Below are positions 9,742-16,251 of a stretch of DNA of 64,000 nucleotides, in pieces. Source of the stretch: Labrys wisconsinensis (GTDB taxonomy: Bacteria; Pseudomonadota; Alphaproteobacteria; Rhizobiales; Labraceae). The number at the start of each line of letters is the position of its first letter. Position 1 is the stretch's first letter. The stretch covers positions 186,001-250,000 of the forward strand of contig NZ_JAUSVX010000009.1 in the NCBI RefSeq assembly GCF_030814995.1. Direction: 5' to 3'. Both the position numbers and the translations under genes were made by a program. Below the pieces are notes generated by a model. That model searched no databases. It saw nothing but the letters and a program-made list of their open reading frames with translations, and had not been told where the DNA came from.

Positions 9742-10758
9742 TTGAAGAGTGTCGTGTGCGCCGCACCGGGGCGGCTGGAGCTCGCCGAACGATCCCGTCC
9801 CGGTGCGCCGGCGCCGGGCCGGGCGACGGTGGAGATCCGCCATGTCGGCATCTGCGGGACCGACTACCACATCTACGAGGGCAAGCATCCCTTCCTGGAT
9901 TATCCGCGCGTGATCGGCCACGAATTGTCGGGCATCGTGTCCGCTGTCGGGCCGGGCGTGACGCTCGGCATCGGCACGCCGGTCGTCGTCAACCCCTATA
10001 TCTCCTGCGGCCAGTGCGTCGCCTGCCGGCAGGGCAAGCCGAATTGCTGCACCCGGATCCAGGTGCTCGGCGTCCATGCCGACGGCGGCATGTGCGAATG
10101 CATCGAGGTGCCGGCCGGGAACCTCTATCCCGCCGGGCGGCTGTCGCTCAGGGATGCGGCCATGGTCGAGTTCCTGGCGATCGGCGCCCATGCGGTCCGC
10201 CGTTCGCAGCCGCGCCCGGGCGCCCGCGCCCTGGTGACGGGGATCGGTCCCATCGGCCTCGGCACCGCGATCTTCGCCCGCATCGCCGGGCTGGACGTAT
10301 CGCTGATCGACGCGTCCTCCGAGCGTCTGGCTTTCGCGCACGAGCGCCTCGGCTTCGGATCGACCTTCCCGGCCGGGCCGTCGGCGCACGAGGAGGTGAT
10401 GCGGGCAACGGCCGGAGACGGCTTCGACGTCGTCTTCGACGCCACCGGAAACGCGGAAGCGATCGGCGCCGGCTTCGGCCTCGTGGCCCATGGCGGCACC
10501 TATGTGCTGGTGTCGGTGGTCAAGAACGAGATCGTCTTCTCCGATCCCGAGTTCCACAAGCGGGAAATGTCGCTGATCGGCAGCCGCAACGCCACGCGCG
10601 TCGACTTCGAGCATGTCGTCGCCTCGATCGAGGCCGGCCTCATCCCGACGGATGCCCTGGCGACCCACACCACGACGCTGGAGCGCGTCATCGAGGATCT
10701 TCCGCTCTGGGCCCATGCGAAGAGCGGGCTGATCAAGGCGATCGTGGCGCTGCCATGA
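9742..10758 (+). CDS. Zinc-dependent medium-chain dehydrogenase (polyol/sugar dehydrogenase type)
   Basis: 338 residues from a TTG start at 9742, chosen because a perfect AGGAGG sits at 9731-9736 and translation begins directly in the fold (KSVVCAAPGRLEL). Catalytic zinc ligands are visible: Cys38 in GICGTDYH and His60-Glu61 in GHELSG. The structural zinc site is complete (Cys89, 92, 95 and 103). The Rossmann motif is GIGPIG. Family members oxidise sorbitol, idonate, galactitol or related polyols with NAD(P). As last gene of the ABC operon it probably performs the first catabolic step on the imported compound. Confidence 0.9.
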   Translation: MKSVVCAAPGRLELAERSRPGAPAPGRATVEIRHVGICGTDYHIYEGKHPFLDYPRVIGHELSGIVSAVGPGVTLGIGTPVVVNPYISCGQCVACRQGKPNCCTRIQVLGVHADGGMCECIEVPAGNLYPAGRLSLRDAAMVEFLAIGAHAVRRSQPRPGARALVTGIGPIGLGTAIFARIAGLDVSLIDASSERLAFAHERLGFGSTFPAGPSAHEEVMRATAGDGFDVVFDATGNAEAIGAGFGLVAHGGTYVLVSVVKNEIVFSDPEFHKREMSLIGSRNATRVDFEHVVASIEAGLIPTDALATHTTTLERVIEDLPLWAHAKSGLIKAIVALP

Positions 10759-10816
10759 TCCAGGCTTCAGCGGCATCGATCGGCCTTCGCGCGTGATCCC
10801 CCTCCGACCCTGCCGC

Positions 10817-10938
10817 GCAGTTCGGCCAGGTCGAAGCGGGATCGGGAGCCCACCCGGCGCATGTGCTCCATGGGGCTGGCTCGGAGAGCTTCCTCGACGT
10901 GCTGACCGCGCGGGGCCGCATCTGGCGGCGGCCGGCAG
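10817..10938 (+). pseudogene. Remnant of an RND outer-membrane channel gene (3' fragment with internal deletion)
   Basis: The stretch 10857-10911 matches the channel gene at about 4543-4597 with only a few substitutions; both encode AHVL..AGSESFLDVLTA. Weaker similarity extends upstream (CAG-TCGGCCAGG, 10817 on). Directly after the match, 10913-10935 aligns with the last codons of that gene (GGGCCGCATCTGGCGGCGG, as at 4745-4763), so about 140 bases are missing between the two blocks. No intact reading frame remains. The fragment shows that a second copy of the channel gene's end once lay on the far side of the GntR/ABC/dehydrogenase block. Confidence 0.8.
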
Positions 10939-10949
10939 CCCTGCGAGCC

Positions 10950-11804
10950 CTATCCCTCCAGATGCGCGCTGACGAAGCCGGCGGGATCCTCGAAGAACTC
11001 GCGCAGAAAGCGGAAATGCGCCGTCTCCTCCAGGCGGCAGGGCTCGATGGCGTTGCGCACGATGCGGCGCAGGTCGGCGCCGGGATAGGCCATCAGCAGC
11101 GGCGCGTGCGTCGCGATGATGATCTGGACGGTGCCGCCCTGCTCCAGCGCCCGCAGCATCGCCATGAACTCGATCTGCCGCTGCGGCGACAGCGCCGATT
11201 CCGGCTCGTCGAAGATGAAGAGGTGATGGCGGCCCGAGCGCAGCGCCGCCTCGAAGCGGCCTGAGAAGAAGTCGACGAACCCTTCGGCATGGGACATCTT
11301 CAGGTGCTGCGGCCCGAGGCCGGGAGCGATGTCCCAGACCGCCGTTTCGTCGAGGAACCGCGCCAGGCGGTGGAACGTCTCCGCCCGGAAGAAGAAGCCC
11401 CGCCCCACTTTCGGCAGCCAGGCGAAGCGCAGAACCTCGCCCAGCCCCGTGTCCTCGCGCGCCCGCGCCAGCATGGCGCTGCGGGTGGCGCGCTCGGCCT
11501 CGCTGAAATCGTCCAGCTCCCTGTCGCGGTATTTTTCCGTGATCTGGTCGGCGGCCAGATGATCCCGGCTGCCGCCGGCCTTGCCGAAGCCGGCCGCCTC
11601 GGCGATCGCCTCCAGGATGGTGGACTTGCCCGTGCCGTTCTCGCCGACCAGGATCGTCACCGGGCGCGTCAGCGTGAGGTCGACGCCGCCATGGCGCACC
11701 AGCGGCAGGTCGAACGGAAAGCCCTGCCGCTCGGCGAGGCTGTCCATGTCGGTCCAGACCCGCTTCAGGAACGGCGCCCGCAACGATGATGGCCTTCGCG
11801 CCAT
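10950..11804 (-). CDS. AAA-family ATPase (ABC/SMC-like, predicted ATP-binding protein)
   Basis: 284 residues. It has Walker A GENGTGKS (54-61), a signature-like region (ATRSAMLARARED) and a late Walker B HLFIFDEPESALSPQRQ followed by the D-loop and an H-switch (IIIATHAPLLMAYPGA). This layout matches the small soluble AAA_21/overcoming-lysogenization-type ATPases found as lone genes in many bacteria. GGGGAGGGG lies just before the ATG at 11804; a later ATG (11747) would remove 19 residues. No partner gene is adjacent, so the biological role is unknown. Confidence 0.82.
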   Translation of the reverse strand: MARRPSSLRAPFLKRVWTDMDSLAERQGFPFDLPLVRHGGVDLTLTRPVTILVGENGTGKSTILEAIAEAAGFGKAGGSRDHLAADQITEKYRDRELDDFSEAERATRSAMLARAREDTGLGEVLRFAWLPKVGRGFFFRAETFHRLARFLDETAVWDIAPGLGPQHLKMSHAEGFVDFFSGRFEAALRSGRHHLFIFDEPESALSPQRQIEFMAMLRALEQGGTVQIIIATHAPLLMAYPGADLRRIVRNAIEPCRLEETAHFRFLREFFEDPAGFVSAHLEG

Positions 11805-11969
11805 GCCCCTCCCCTGCGCTCCCTCGACAGGGTGAGGATGCGAGGCCGCAAGTCAATCCCGGCCCGAGCCCTTGGCCCTGGTTCCGTCGCCCGCAGGGCT
11901 TCCGTGCGCTGTCCTTCGGAAAGCCCTTCGGCGGCCGTCCTCCGGCACGACTCGCCCGAATCTTTTGGC
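11805..11969. other. Non-coding gap with a dispersed 21-base repeat
   Basis: No gene is seen here. Bases 11915-11935 are identical to 23341-23361, where the same sequence (read on the minus strand as PPKGFPK) forms the C-terminal codons of parC. Here it is not part of an annotated gene. Confidence 0.5.
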
Positions 11970-11997
11970 TTGATATATGCCTATATCGGCATATGAT
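11970..11997 (+). promoter_or_regulatory. Sigma-70-type promoter with ArsR operator in the spacer
   Basis: A -35 box TTGATA (11970-11975) and a -10 box TATGAT (11992-11997) are separated by 16 bases, and each is one mismatch from consensus. A perfect dyad ATATGCC-N6-GGCATAT (11975-11994) fills the spacer, so a bound ArsR dimer would block polymerase. Transcription should start 7-8 bases past the -10 box, at about 12004-12005, which is the A of the ATG chosen for the regulator. Confidence 0.7.
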
Positions 11998-12004
11998 GGC
12001 GGCC

Positions 12005-12346
12005 ATGGCACGAGCAGCGACGACATCGGACGTCTTCAACGCGATCGCCGAACCGCAGCGCCGGGACATCCTGGCCCTGCTGCGGGCGGGTGAGCGGCCG
12101 GTGACCGAGCTGGCCCAGGAGCTGGGGATGACCCAGCCGGGGGCGTCCAAGCACCTGCGGGTGCTCCGGGAGGTCGGGCTGGTGCGGGACCGCAAGGCCG
12201 GCAAGCAGCGCCTGTACGGCCTCGACGCCCGCGGGCTGCGACCGGTTCACGCGTGGGCCGGCGGGTTCGAGCGGTTCTGGAACGACAGCTTCGACCGGCT
12301 GGACGCATATGTGCAGGACCTCAAGCAGGCAAGGCGGGAGGAGTGA
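12005..12346 (+). CDS. ArsR-family winged-helix regulator
   Basis: 113 residues from the ATG at 12005 (MARAATTSDVFNAIAEPQRR). Earlier in-frame ATGs at 11993 and 11996 lie inside the -10 box, and no ribosome site precedes any of them, so a leaderless mRNA is likely. The helix-turn-helix is VTELAQELGMTQPGASKHLRVL followed by the wing (KAGKQRLYGLD). No metal-binding cysteine motif is present; this is the non-metal subgroup that is usually paired with SRPBCC genes. It is co-transcribed with the next two genes and probably represses its own operon through the dyad at 11975-11994. Confidence 0.9.
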   Translation: MARAATTSDVFNAIAEPQRRDILALLRAGERPVTELAQELGMTQPGASKHLRVLREVGLVRDRKAGKQRLYGLDARGLRPVHAWAGGFERFWNDSFDRLDAYVQDLKQARREE

Positions 12347-12349
12347 CCG

Positions 12350-12856
12350 ATGGCAGCGGCAGGACGCGACGCGATGGCGCAGCCGGCGACAGCCGACCGT
12401 GAGATCGTGATCTCCCGGGTCATCGGTGCCCCACGGGAGCTGGTGTTCGAGGCGTTCACCGAAGTCCGGCACCTGTCGCGATGGTGGGGACCGGAGGGGT
12501 TCACCACCACCACCCGGGCCTTCGAATTCCGGGTCGGCGGGGAGTGGGTCTTCGTGATGCACGGACCGGACGGGACGGACTACCAGGAGTGGATCTCCTG
12601 GACCGAGATCGCCCCGCCGGAACGGATCGCGCTCCTGCACGGTGAGTCCCGTGGCGATCCGAATGCGTTCACGTCGGTCCTGACGTTCGCGCCCGACGGC
12701 GCGGCGACCCGGATCGAGATGCGCACGGTGTTCCCCACCAAGGAGATGCGCGACGAGGTGGTCGAGAAGTACCACGCGATCGAGGGTGGCGAGCAGACCC
12801 TGAGCAACCTCGCTGCCTACGTCACCGAGATCGTTCGAAAGGGAGTCGAGGACTGA
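12350..12856 (+). CDS. SRPBCC/AHSA1-domain protein
   Basis: 168 residues. The START-like fold of the AHSA1 (activator of Hsp90 ATPase homologue) type is clear: IVISRVIGAPRELVFEAFTE at the first strand and helix, WWGPEGF, a central sheet with EWISWTEIAPPERIALLHG, and a C-terminal helix. A strong GGAGGAG (12337-12343) overlaps the end of the regulator gene. These small hydrophobic-cavity proteins are very often encoded directly after such ArsR regulators; their ligand is generally unknown. Confidence 0.9.
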   Translation: MAAAGRDAMAQPATADREIVISRVIGAPRELVFEAFTEVRHLSRWWGPEGFTTTTRAFEFRVGGEWVFVMHGPDGTDYQEWISWTEIAPPERIALLHGESRGDPNAFTSVLTFAPDGAATRIEMRTVFPTKEMRDEVVEKYHAIEGGEQTLSNLAAYVTEIVRKGVED

Positions 12857-13482
12857 TGGCCGGAAAGGTATTCTTCAGCGTGTCGATGTCGCTGGATGGG
12901 TTCGTCGCGCCCGAGGGGCGCATGGGCGACCCGCGCTGGATGGCGCAGTGGATGGAACTGCAGCAATGGGTCTTCCCGCAACGATTCTTCCGGGAGAACC
13001 TGAAGCTCAGCGAGGGCGGCGAGGAAGGGCGCGACAACGACATCCTGCGCGAGACGTTCGAGCGCACCGGCGCGAGCGTCATGGGCAAGCGCATGTTCGA
13101 GCTCGGCGAGCAGGCGTGGCCGGAGGACGCGCCGTTCCATACCCCGGTCTTCGTCGTGACGCACGAGAAGCGTGCCCCCTGGCAGCGACCTGGCGGGACC
13201 ACCTTCCACTTCGTCAACGATGGCATCGAGACCGCGCTCGACCAGGCCCGCGGGGCCGCCGGCGACCGGGACGTCCGTATCGCGGGCGGTGGCGCAACGA
13301 TCCTGGAATACGTGAACGCCGGCCTGATCGACGAGTTCTCGATCGCGCTCTCCCCCGTGCTGTTCGGCTCCGGAATCCGCCTGTTCGAGGGCGTGGACGC
13401 GGACCGCGTGGCACTGGAGCCGGTCCGCGCGGAGCCGACGCAGCGGGTGACCCACCTGACCTACGCCGTCCGGGAGCGGTAA
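12856..13482 (+). CDS. Dihydrofolate-reductase-like family protein (RibD C-terminal fold)
   Basis: 208 residues. The start ATG shares its A with the TGA stop of the preceding gene (12854-12858), so translation is coupled. It opens with VFFSVSMSLDGFVAP, the strand/loop signature of the family, then GKRMFE, RIAGGGATILEYVNAGLIDE (the nucleotide-binding loop) and SPVLFGSGIRLFEG. Members are NAD(P)H-dependent reductases of unassigned substrate rather than folate enzymes. The triad regulator/SRPBCC/DHFR-like recurs widely, especially in Actinobacteria, so the cassette may have been acquired by transfer. Confidence 0.88.
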   Translation: MAGKVFFSVSMSLDGFVAPEGRMGDPRWMAQWMELQQWVFPQRFFRENLKLSEGGEEGRDNDILRETFERTGASVMGKRMFELGEQAWPEDAPFHTPVFVVTHEKRAPWQRPGGTTFHFVNDGIETALDQARGAAGDRDVRIAGGGATILEYVNAGLIDEFSIALSPVLFGSGIRLFEGVDADRVALEPVRAEPTQRVTHLTYAVRER

Positions 13483-13488
13483 CAGTCT

Positions 13489-13516
13489 CGACCTCGGCGC
13501 TTCCCCGCCGAGGTCG
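13489..13516 (+). terminator. GC-rich hairpin after the ArsR cassette
   Basis: Perfect 11-base arms CGACCTCGGCG/CGCCGAGGTCG with a 6-base loop, 6 bases after the stop codon. There is no run of T, so it may be a weak terminator or an RNA-end stabiliser. Its position between two transcription units supports a termination role. Confidence 0.6.
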
Positions 13517-13822
13517 GCAACGCGGTGAGATCCTCGACGCTCCGAGCGCTGGGAAGGGCGAGCGTTTGGGCTGCGATCTCGGCCGCGCGCTCCTCCGGCA
13601 GGGACCTCACGGCATTGTCGCGAACCTTCATCGCCGGCTCAGGCTTCGGCAGCGAGCCACCAAGGGCCCCGGCTCGCGGGCCGCCGGTGTCGCGATGGCG
13701 TTCAAGCTCATCGGATTGGCACAGACCCGGTGGCGGGCCGTCGAGGCCCCCCATCTTGTCGTCCTACCCATGTTGGGATACCGTAGCGTCGGGGCAGGTA
13801 CGATGATGGAAAGGTCAAGTCC
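13517..13822. other. Leader region of the small-peptide operon
   Basis: About 300 bases without a convincing gene. A possible promoter is TTGTCG (13756-13761) and TACCGT (13779-13784) with 17-base spacing, but the -10 match is poor. A ribosome site GGAAAGG (13808-13814) belongs to the first peptide gene. A minus-strand frame (13461-13631) exists but lacks a ribosome site and overlaps the hairpin. Confidence 0.4.
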
Positions 13823-14002
13823 ATGGTCGATCAAAAGCAGCCCACTTCAAAATCTTCCGAGACCATTGCCAAGCTCAAGGATCGCGCGGCGAAAGAATTG
13901 TCGGAAGAGGAGCTTCAGCAGGTTGCCGGCGGCGAGAAGGGCAAGGTGCAGATGCAGGACCTGTCGTTCGTCAAGAAGGTTGACGTCGCCAGCCCACGCT
14001 GA
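13823..14002 (+). CDS. Small secreted-peptide precursor 1 with double-glycine leader
   Basis: 59 residues, starting MVDQKQPTSK; GGAAAGG lies 8 bases before the ATG. Residues 25-37 read ELSEEELQQVAGG. This fits the classic double-glycine leader (L at -12, S at -11, E at -8, L at -7, V at -4, GG at -2/-1) recognised by C39 peptidase-ABC exporters. The predicted mature part is 22 residues (EKGKVQMQDL, then SFVKKVDVASPR), with four lysines and no cysteine. It is the first of three such genes followed by a methyltransferase, convergent to a C39-type export operon. A bacteriocin-like or signalling peptide is the likely nature; no known class is recognised in the core. It is short enough to be missed by usual gene callers. 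Confidence 0.82.
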   Translation: MVDQKQPTSKSSETIAKLKDRAAKELSEEELQQVAGGEKGKVQMQDLSFVKKVDVASPR

Positions 14003-14202
14003 CGGCGCCCGGTTTCGGGCAGCCCACCGGGACGATCGCAGGACGACGATGAGGTGCAGCGTGAATGCCGCTGTGGCCTGGGGCGCGCGAGCGGTGCCCA
14101 GCGGAACAGCTTGTCGAAGCGGCGCCCTGGTAGGCTTCGTCGTCGATCTTGGATGATCGTCTTTCCAACCGTGCGCCGGACTTCGTTGGACAGGAGCACA
14201 TG
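14003..14202. other. Spacer between peptide genes 1 and 2 with a hairpin
   Basis: 200 bases with no further double-glycine frame. Four bases after the first peptide's stop is a hairpin GCCCG-GTTT-CGGGC (14007-14020) without a T run. It could attenuate transcription or stabilise the first peptide's message. GGAG at 14193-14196 is the ribosome site of the next gene. Confidence 0.4.
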
Positions 14203-14436
14203 ATGAGCGGATCGTCACGGCCCGAGAAGGCCAAGGTGTCGGCGGAATCGAGGAAAAAGCGCCTCTCTCCAACCGGTTCGCTGGTGACGTCCGGCGAGCA
14301 GGCCGGCGTCGAGCTGTCCGAGGACGACCTGGCGACGGTCGCCGGCGGTACGCCAGTCACGCAGGACATCACCGTGAACAAGGCCAAGACCGCGGACAAG
14401 GCCTACGCGATCATGGACGCCTATATCAAAGGCTGA
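14203..14436 (+). CDS. Small secreted-peptide precursor 2 with double-glycine leader
   Basis: 77 residues from the ATG at 14203. The ATG at 14200 is also in frame, but GGAG (14193-14196) is better spaced for 14203. A long basic N-terminal part (SRKKRLSPTG) leads to ELSEDDLATVAGG at residues 37-49, the same leader end as the neighbouring peptides. The predicted mature tail has 28 residues (TPVTQDITVNKAKTADKAYA, then IMDAYIKG), with four lysines, no cysteine and no tryptophan. Leader and context indicate cleavage and export by the C39 ABC transporter at 19694-21886. Confidence 0.85.
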   Translation: MSGSSRPEKAKVSAESRKKRLSPTGSLVTSGEQAGVELSEDDLATVAGGTPVTQDITVNKAKTADKAYAIMDAYIKG

Positions 14437-14633
14437 AGCCTTTGCGATCTGGCGGACGCGACAGGACTCGCAAGGACGCGTCGAAACAGGGGGGTGGAGC
14501 AAGGTAGCGTTTCCGCCCGAAGGCGCTTTGCTCCAACGATCTGCGGCGATGCTGCTCCCGCCGCGGCGCCGCATCTTCGCAACGATGCCCAAACGCCCGA
14601 TCTGCCGTCTTGGAGCCTGCCTGGGAGGAAACG
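14437..14633. other. Spacer between peptide genes 2 and 3 with inverted repeats
   Basis: A short AAAGGCT-GA-AGCCTTT dyad (14428-14443) overlaps the second peptide's stop codon, and GGAGCAA/TTGCTCC arms (14496-14502 and 14528-14534) lie further on. Neither is followed by a T run. GGGAGGAA (14623-14630) precedes peptide 3. No additional small gene was found. Confidence 0.35.
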
Positions 14634-14816
14634 ATGGCCAAATCCGAGTCCAGACGTCGTGCCAAGGTGGTCTCGAAGCCCGACGACCTGACGAAGGCGA
14701 GGGTCGGTGCGAGCGTCGAGCTGACCGAGGAGCACTTGCAGTCCGTCAGCGGCGGCGTCGCGAACCTCAAGCTCGACCACAAGATCAACGCCCTGAGCAC
14801 CGATCGCCACAAATAG
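14634..14816 (+). CDS. Small secreted-peptide precursor 3 with double-glycine leader
   Basis: 60 residues, MAKSESRRRAKVVSKP at the start, with GGGAGGAA 3 bases before the ATG. Residues 29-41 are ELTEEHLQSVSGG, a close variant of the other two leaders. The predicted mature tail is only 19 residues (VANLKLDHKINALSTDRHK), with three lysines and two histidines and no cysteine. The methyltransferase gene starts 43 bases downstream, so this peptide and the enzyme are probably on one transcript. Confidence 0.84.
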   Translation: MAKSESRRRAKVVSKPDDLTKARVGASVELTEEHLQSVSGGVANLKLDHKINALSTDRHK

Positions 14817-14859
14817 CGATGGCGCATCCGTCGGAGGACCGATCGGGCCGGGAGGGCGC

Positions 14860-16233
14860 TTGACGGAACCGATCCGCTATGTGAGCGATGTGCCCTATGT
14901 GCCGGGCTTCACGTGCGAATTGTCGCCGGAATGGCTCGATTTCGTCGCGGTCCTCTGCGGGTTCGAGCCGCCGGGCCGCGCCTCCGATTTCTCCTGGTGC
15001 GAGCTTGGCTGCGGCCAGGGCCTGACGTCGATCGTCTTCGCCGCTACCCATCCCGAGGGCATGTTCCACGCCGTCGATGCGATGCCCGCGCACATTGCCT
15101 GGGGACGGCGGGTCGCGGCGGATGCCGGCATCGGCAATCTCGCCTTCCACGCCGTCGATTTCGCGGCGGCGGTCGAGCTCGACCTGCCGCAGTTCGCGTA
15201 TATCGTCGCCCACGGCGTCTATTCCTGGATCGACGAAGAGGCGAAGGCTGCATTCCGCCGCTTCATCGACCGTCACCTGGCCCCCGGCGGGCTGGTCTAT
15301 GTCAGCTACAACACGATGCCGGGCTGGGCCGCCGACGCGCCGTTCCAGCACCTCGTCCGGGCGATCGCCGCACGGGCGACAGGCGACAGCATGGACAGGT
15401 TCGATGCCGCGGCGGCGGCCGTCCAGGGCCTGACCAGGGCCGGCGCTCCCGCCCTCACCGCCAGCTCCGTCGCGGCCGGCTGGGATGCGGAGAAGGACCG
15501 GCGGCCGCGCGCCTATTTCGCGCATGAGTATCTGGCCCCGGCCTGGCGGCCGCTCTACGTCGACGATGTCCGCCGCGACATGGCGCAGATCGGGCTCGAG
15601 CCGGTGGGCTCGGCGACGCTGCGCGACAATTTCGACGGCTTCGTGCTGCGCCGCGCCGCCCGCGAAGCGCTCGAGGCCATTGCGGATGCCGACCTGCGGG
15701 ACCTCGTTCGCGACTACTTTCTGCTGCAGCGTTTCCGCCGCGACGTCTATGGGCGGGCGCCGGCCGGGCTTGACGACGACGAGCGGCGGAAACGCCTGTT
15801 CGCCATGCCGTTCGCCCTGGTCACACCCGCGGCCCTGGTCGAGTACGCCATGGCGACCGAAGCCGGGCGCGTGACCTACGACAATCCGGTGGCCCGCCGG
15901 ATCGTGTCCATGCTTGCGCACGAGCCGCGCACCCTTGCCGATTGCCTCACCGGGCCGGATCGAACGCAGGCGCCTGCGGCGCAGGATCTGCTGGCGAACG
16001 CCTTGGCGCTGTGCTGTGCCGGGACGATTGCGCCGGTGTCGCGCGGCCGGGCCGACGTGGCAGGGTTGAACGCCCTGCTCCTGGAGGATGCGGGCCCGGG
16101 CACAGCCTACCGCGTCCTGCCCTTCGGGACGGCGCAGAAGTTCGACACGCGGTTCCTGGTGGCGCTGCGCGACGGCAAGGAGGTCGCCCCCGAGGTCCGG
16201 CCCTGGGCCGACCACCTGCTGAGATGGGCCTGA
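14860..16233 (+). CDS. SAM-dependent methyltransferase with methyltransferase regulatory domain (protein-lysine methyltransferase type)
   Basis: 457 residues from a TTG start at 14860 preceded by GGGAGGG; an ATG at 14819 is out of frame. The class I SAM-binding core shows motif I CELGCGQG (47-54), an acidic motif II (AVDAMP, D73) and AVDF (D100). Then come HGVYSWI and APGGLVYVSYNTMPGW, which are hallmarks of the family carrying a 'methyltransferase regulatory domain'. That domain is seen later as DYFLLQRFRRDVYGR. Characterised relatives with this architecture are rickettsial enzymes that methylate lysines of outer-membrane protein OmpB. Next to three lysine-bearing peptides it is a good candidate for peptide N-methylation; this substrate is inferred. 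Confidence 0.85.
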   Translation: MTEPIRYVSDVPYVPGFTCELSPEWLDFVAVLCGFEPPGRASDFSWCELGCGQGLTSIVFAATHPEGMFHAVDAMPAHIAWGRRVAADAGIGNLAFHAVDFAAAVELDLPQFAYIVAHGVYSWIDEEAKAAFRRFIDRHLAPGGLVYVSYNTMPGWAADAPFQHLVRAIAARATGDSMDRFDAAAAAVQGLTRAGAPALTASSVAAGWDAEKDRRPRAYFAHEYLAPAWRPLYVDDVRRDMAQIGLEPVGSATLRDNFDGFVLRRAAREALEAIADADLRDLVRDYFLLQRFRRDVYGRAPAGLDDDERRKRLFAMPFALVTPAALVEYAMATEAGRVTYDNPVARRIVSMLAHEPRTLADCLTGPDRTQAPAAQDLLANALALCCAGTIAPVSRGRADVAGLNALLLEDAGPGTAYRVLPFGTAQKFDTRFLVALRDGKEVAPEVRPWADHLLRWA

Positions 16234-16251
16234 CGCCATCGGGGCGCCGGA

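Noticed and set aside
13461-13631. Minus-strand frame of 56 codons (MKVRDNAVRSLPEERAAEI)
   Set aside because: Antitoxin-like flavour but no ribosome site, it overlaps the DHFR-like gene end and the hairpin, and no partner gene is present.
14819-14859. ATG at 14819 as start of the methyltransferase
   Set aside because: Out of frame with the enzyme; the TTG at 14860 with GGGAGGG is used.
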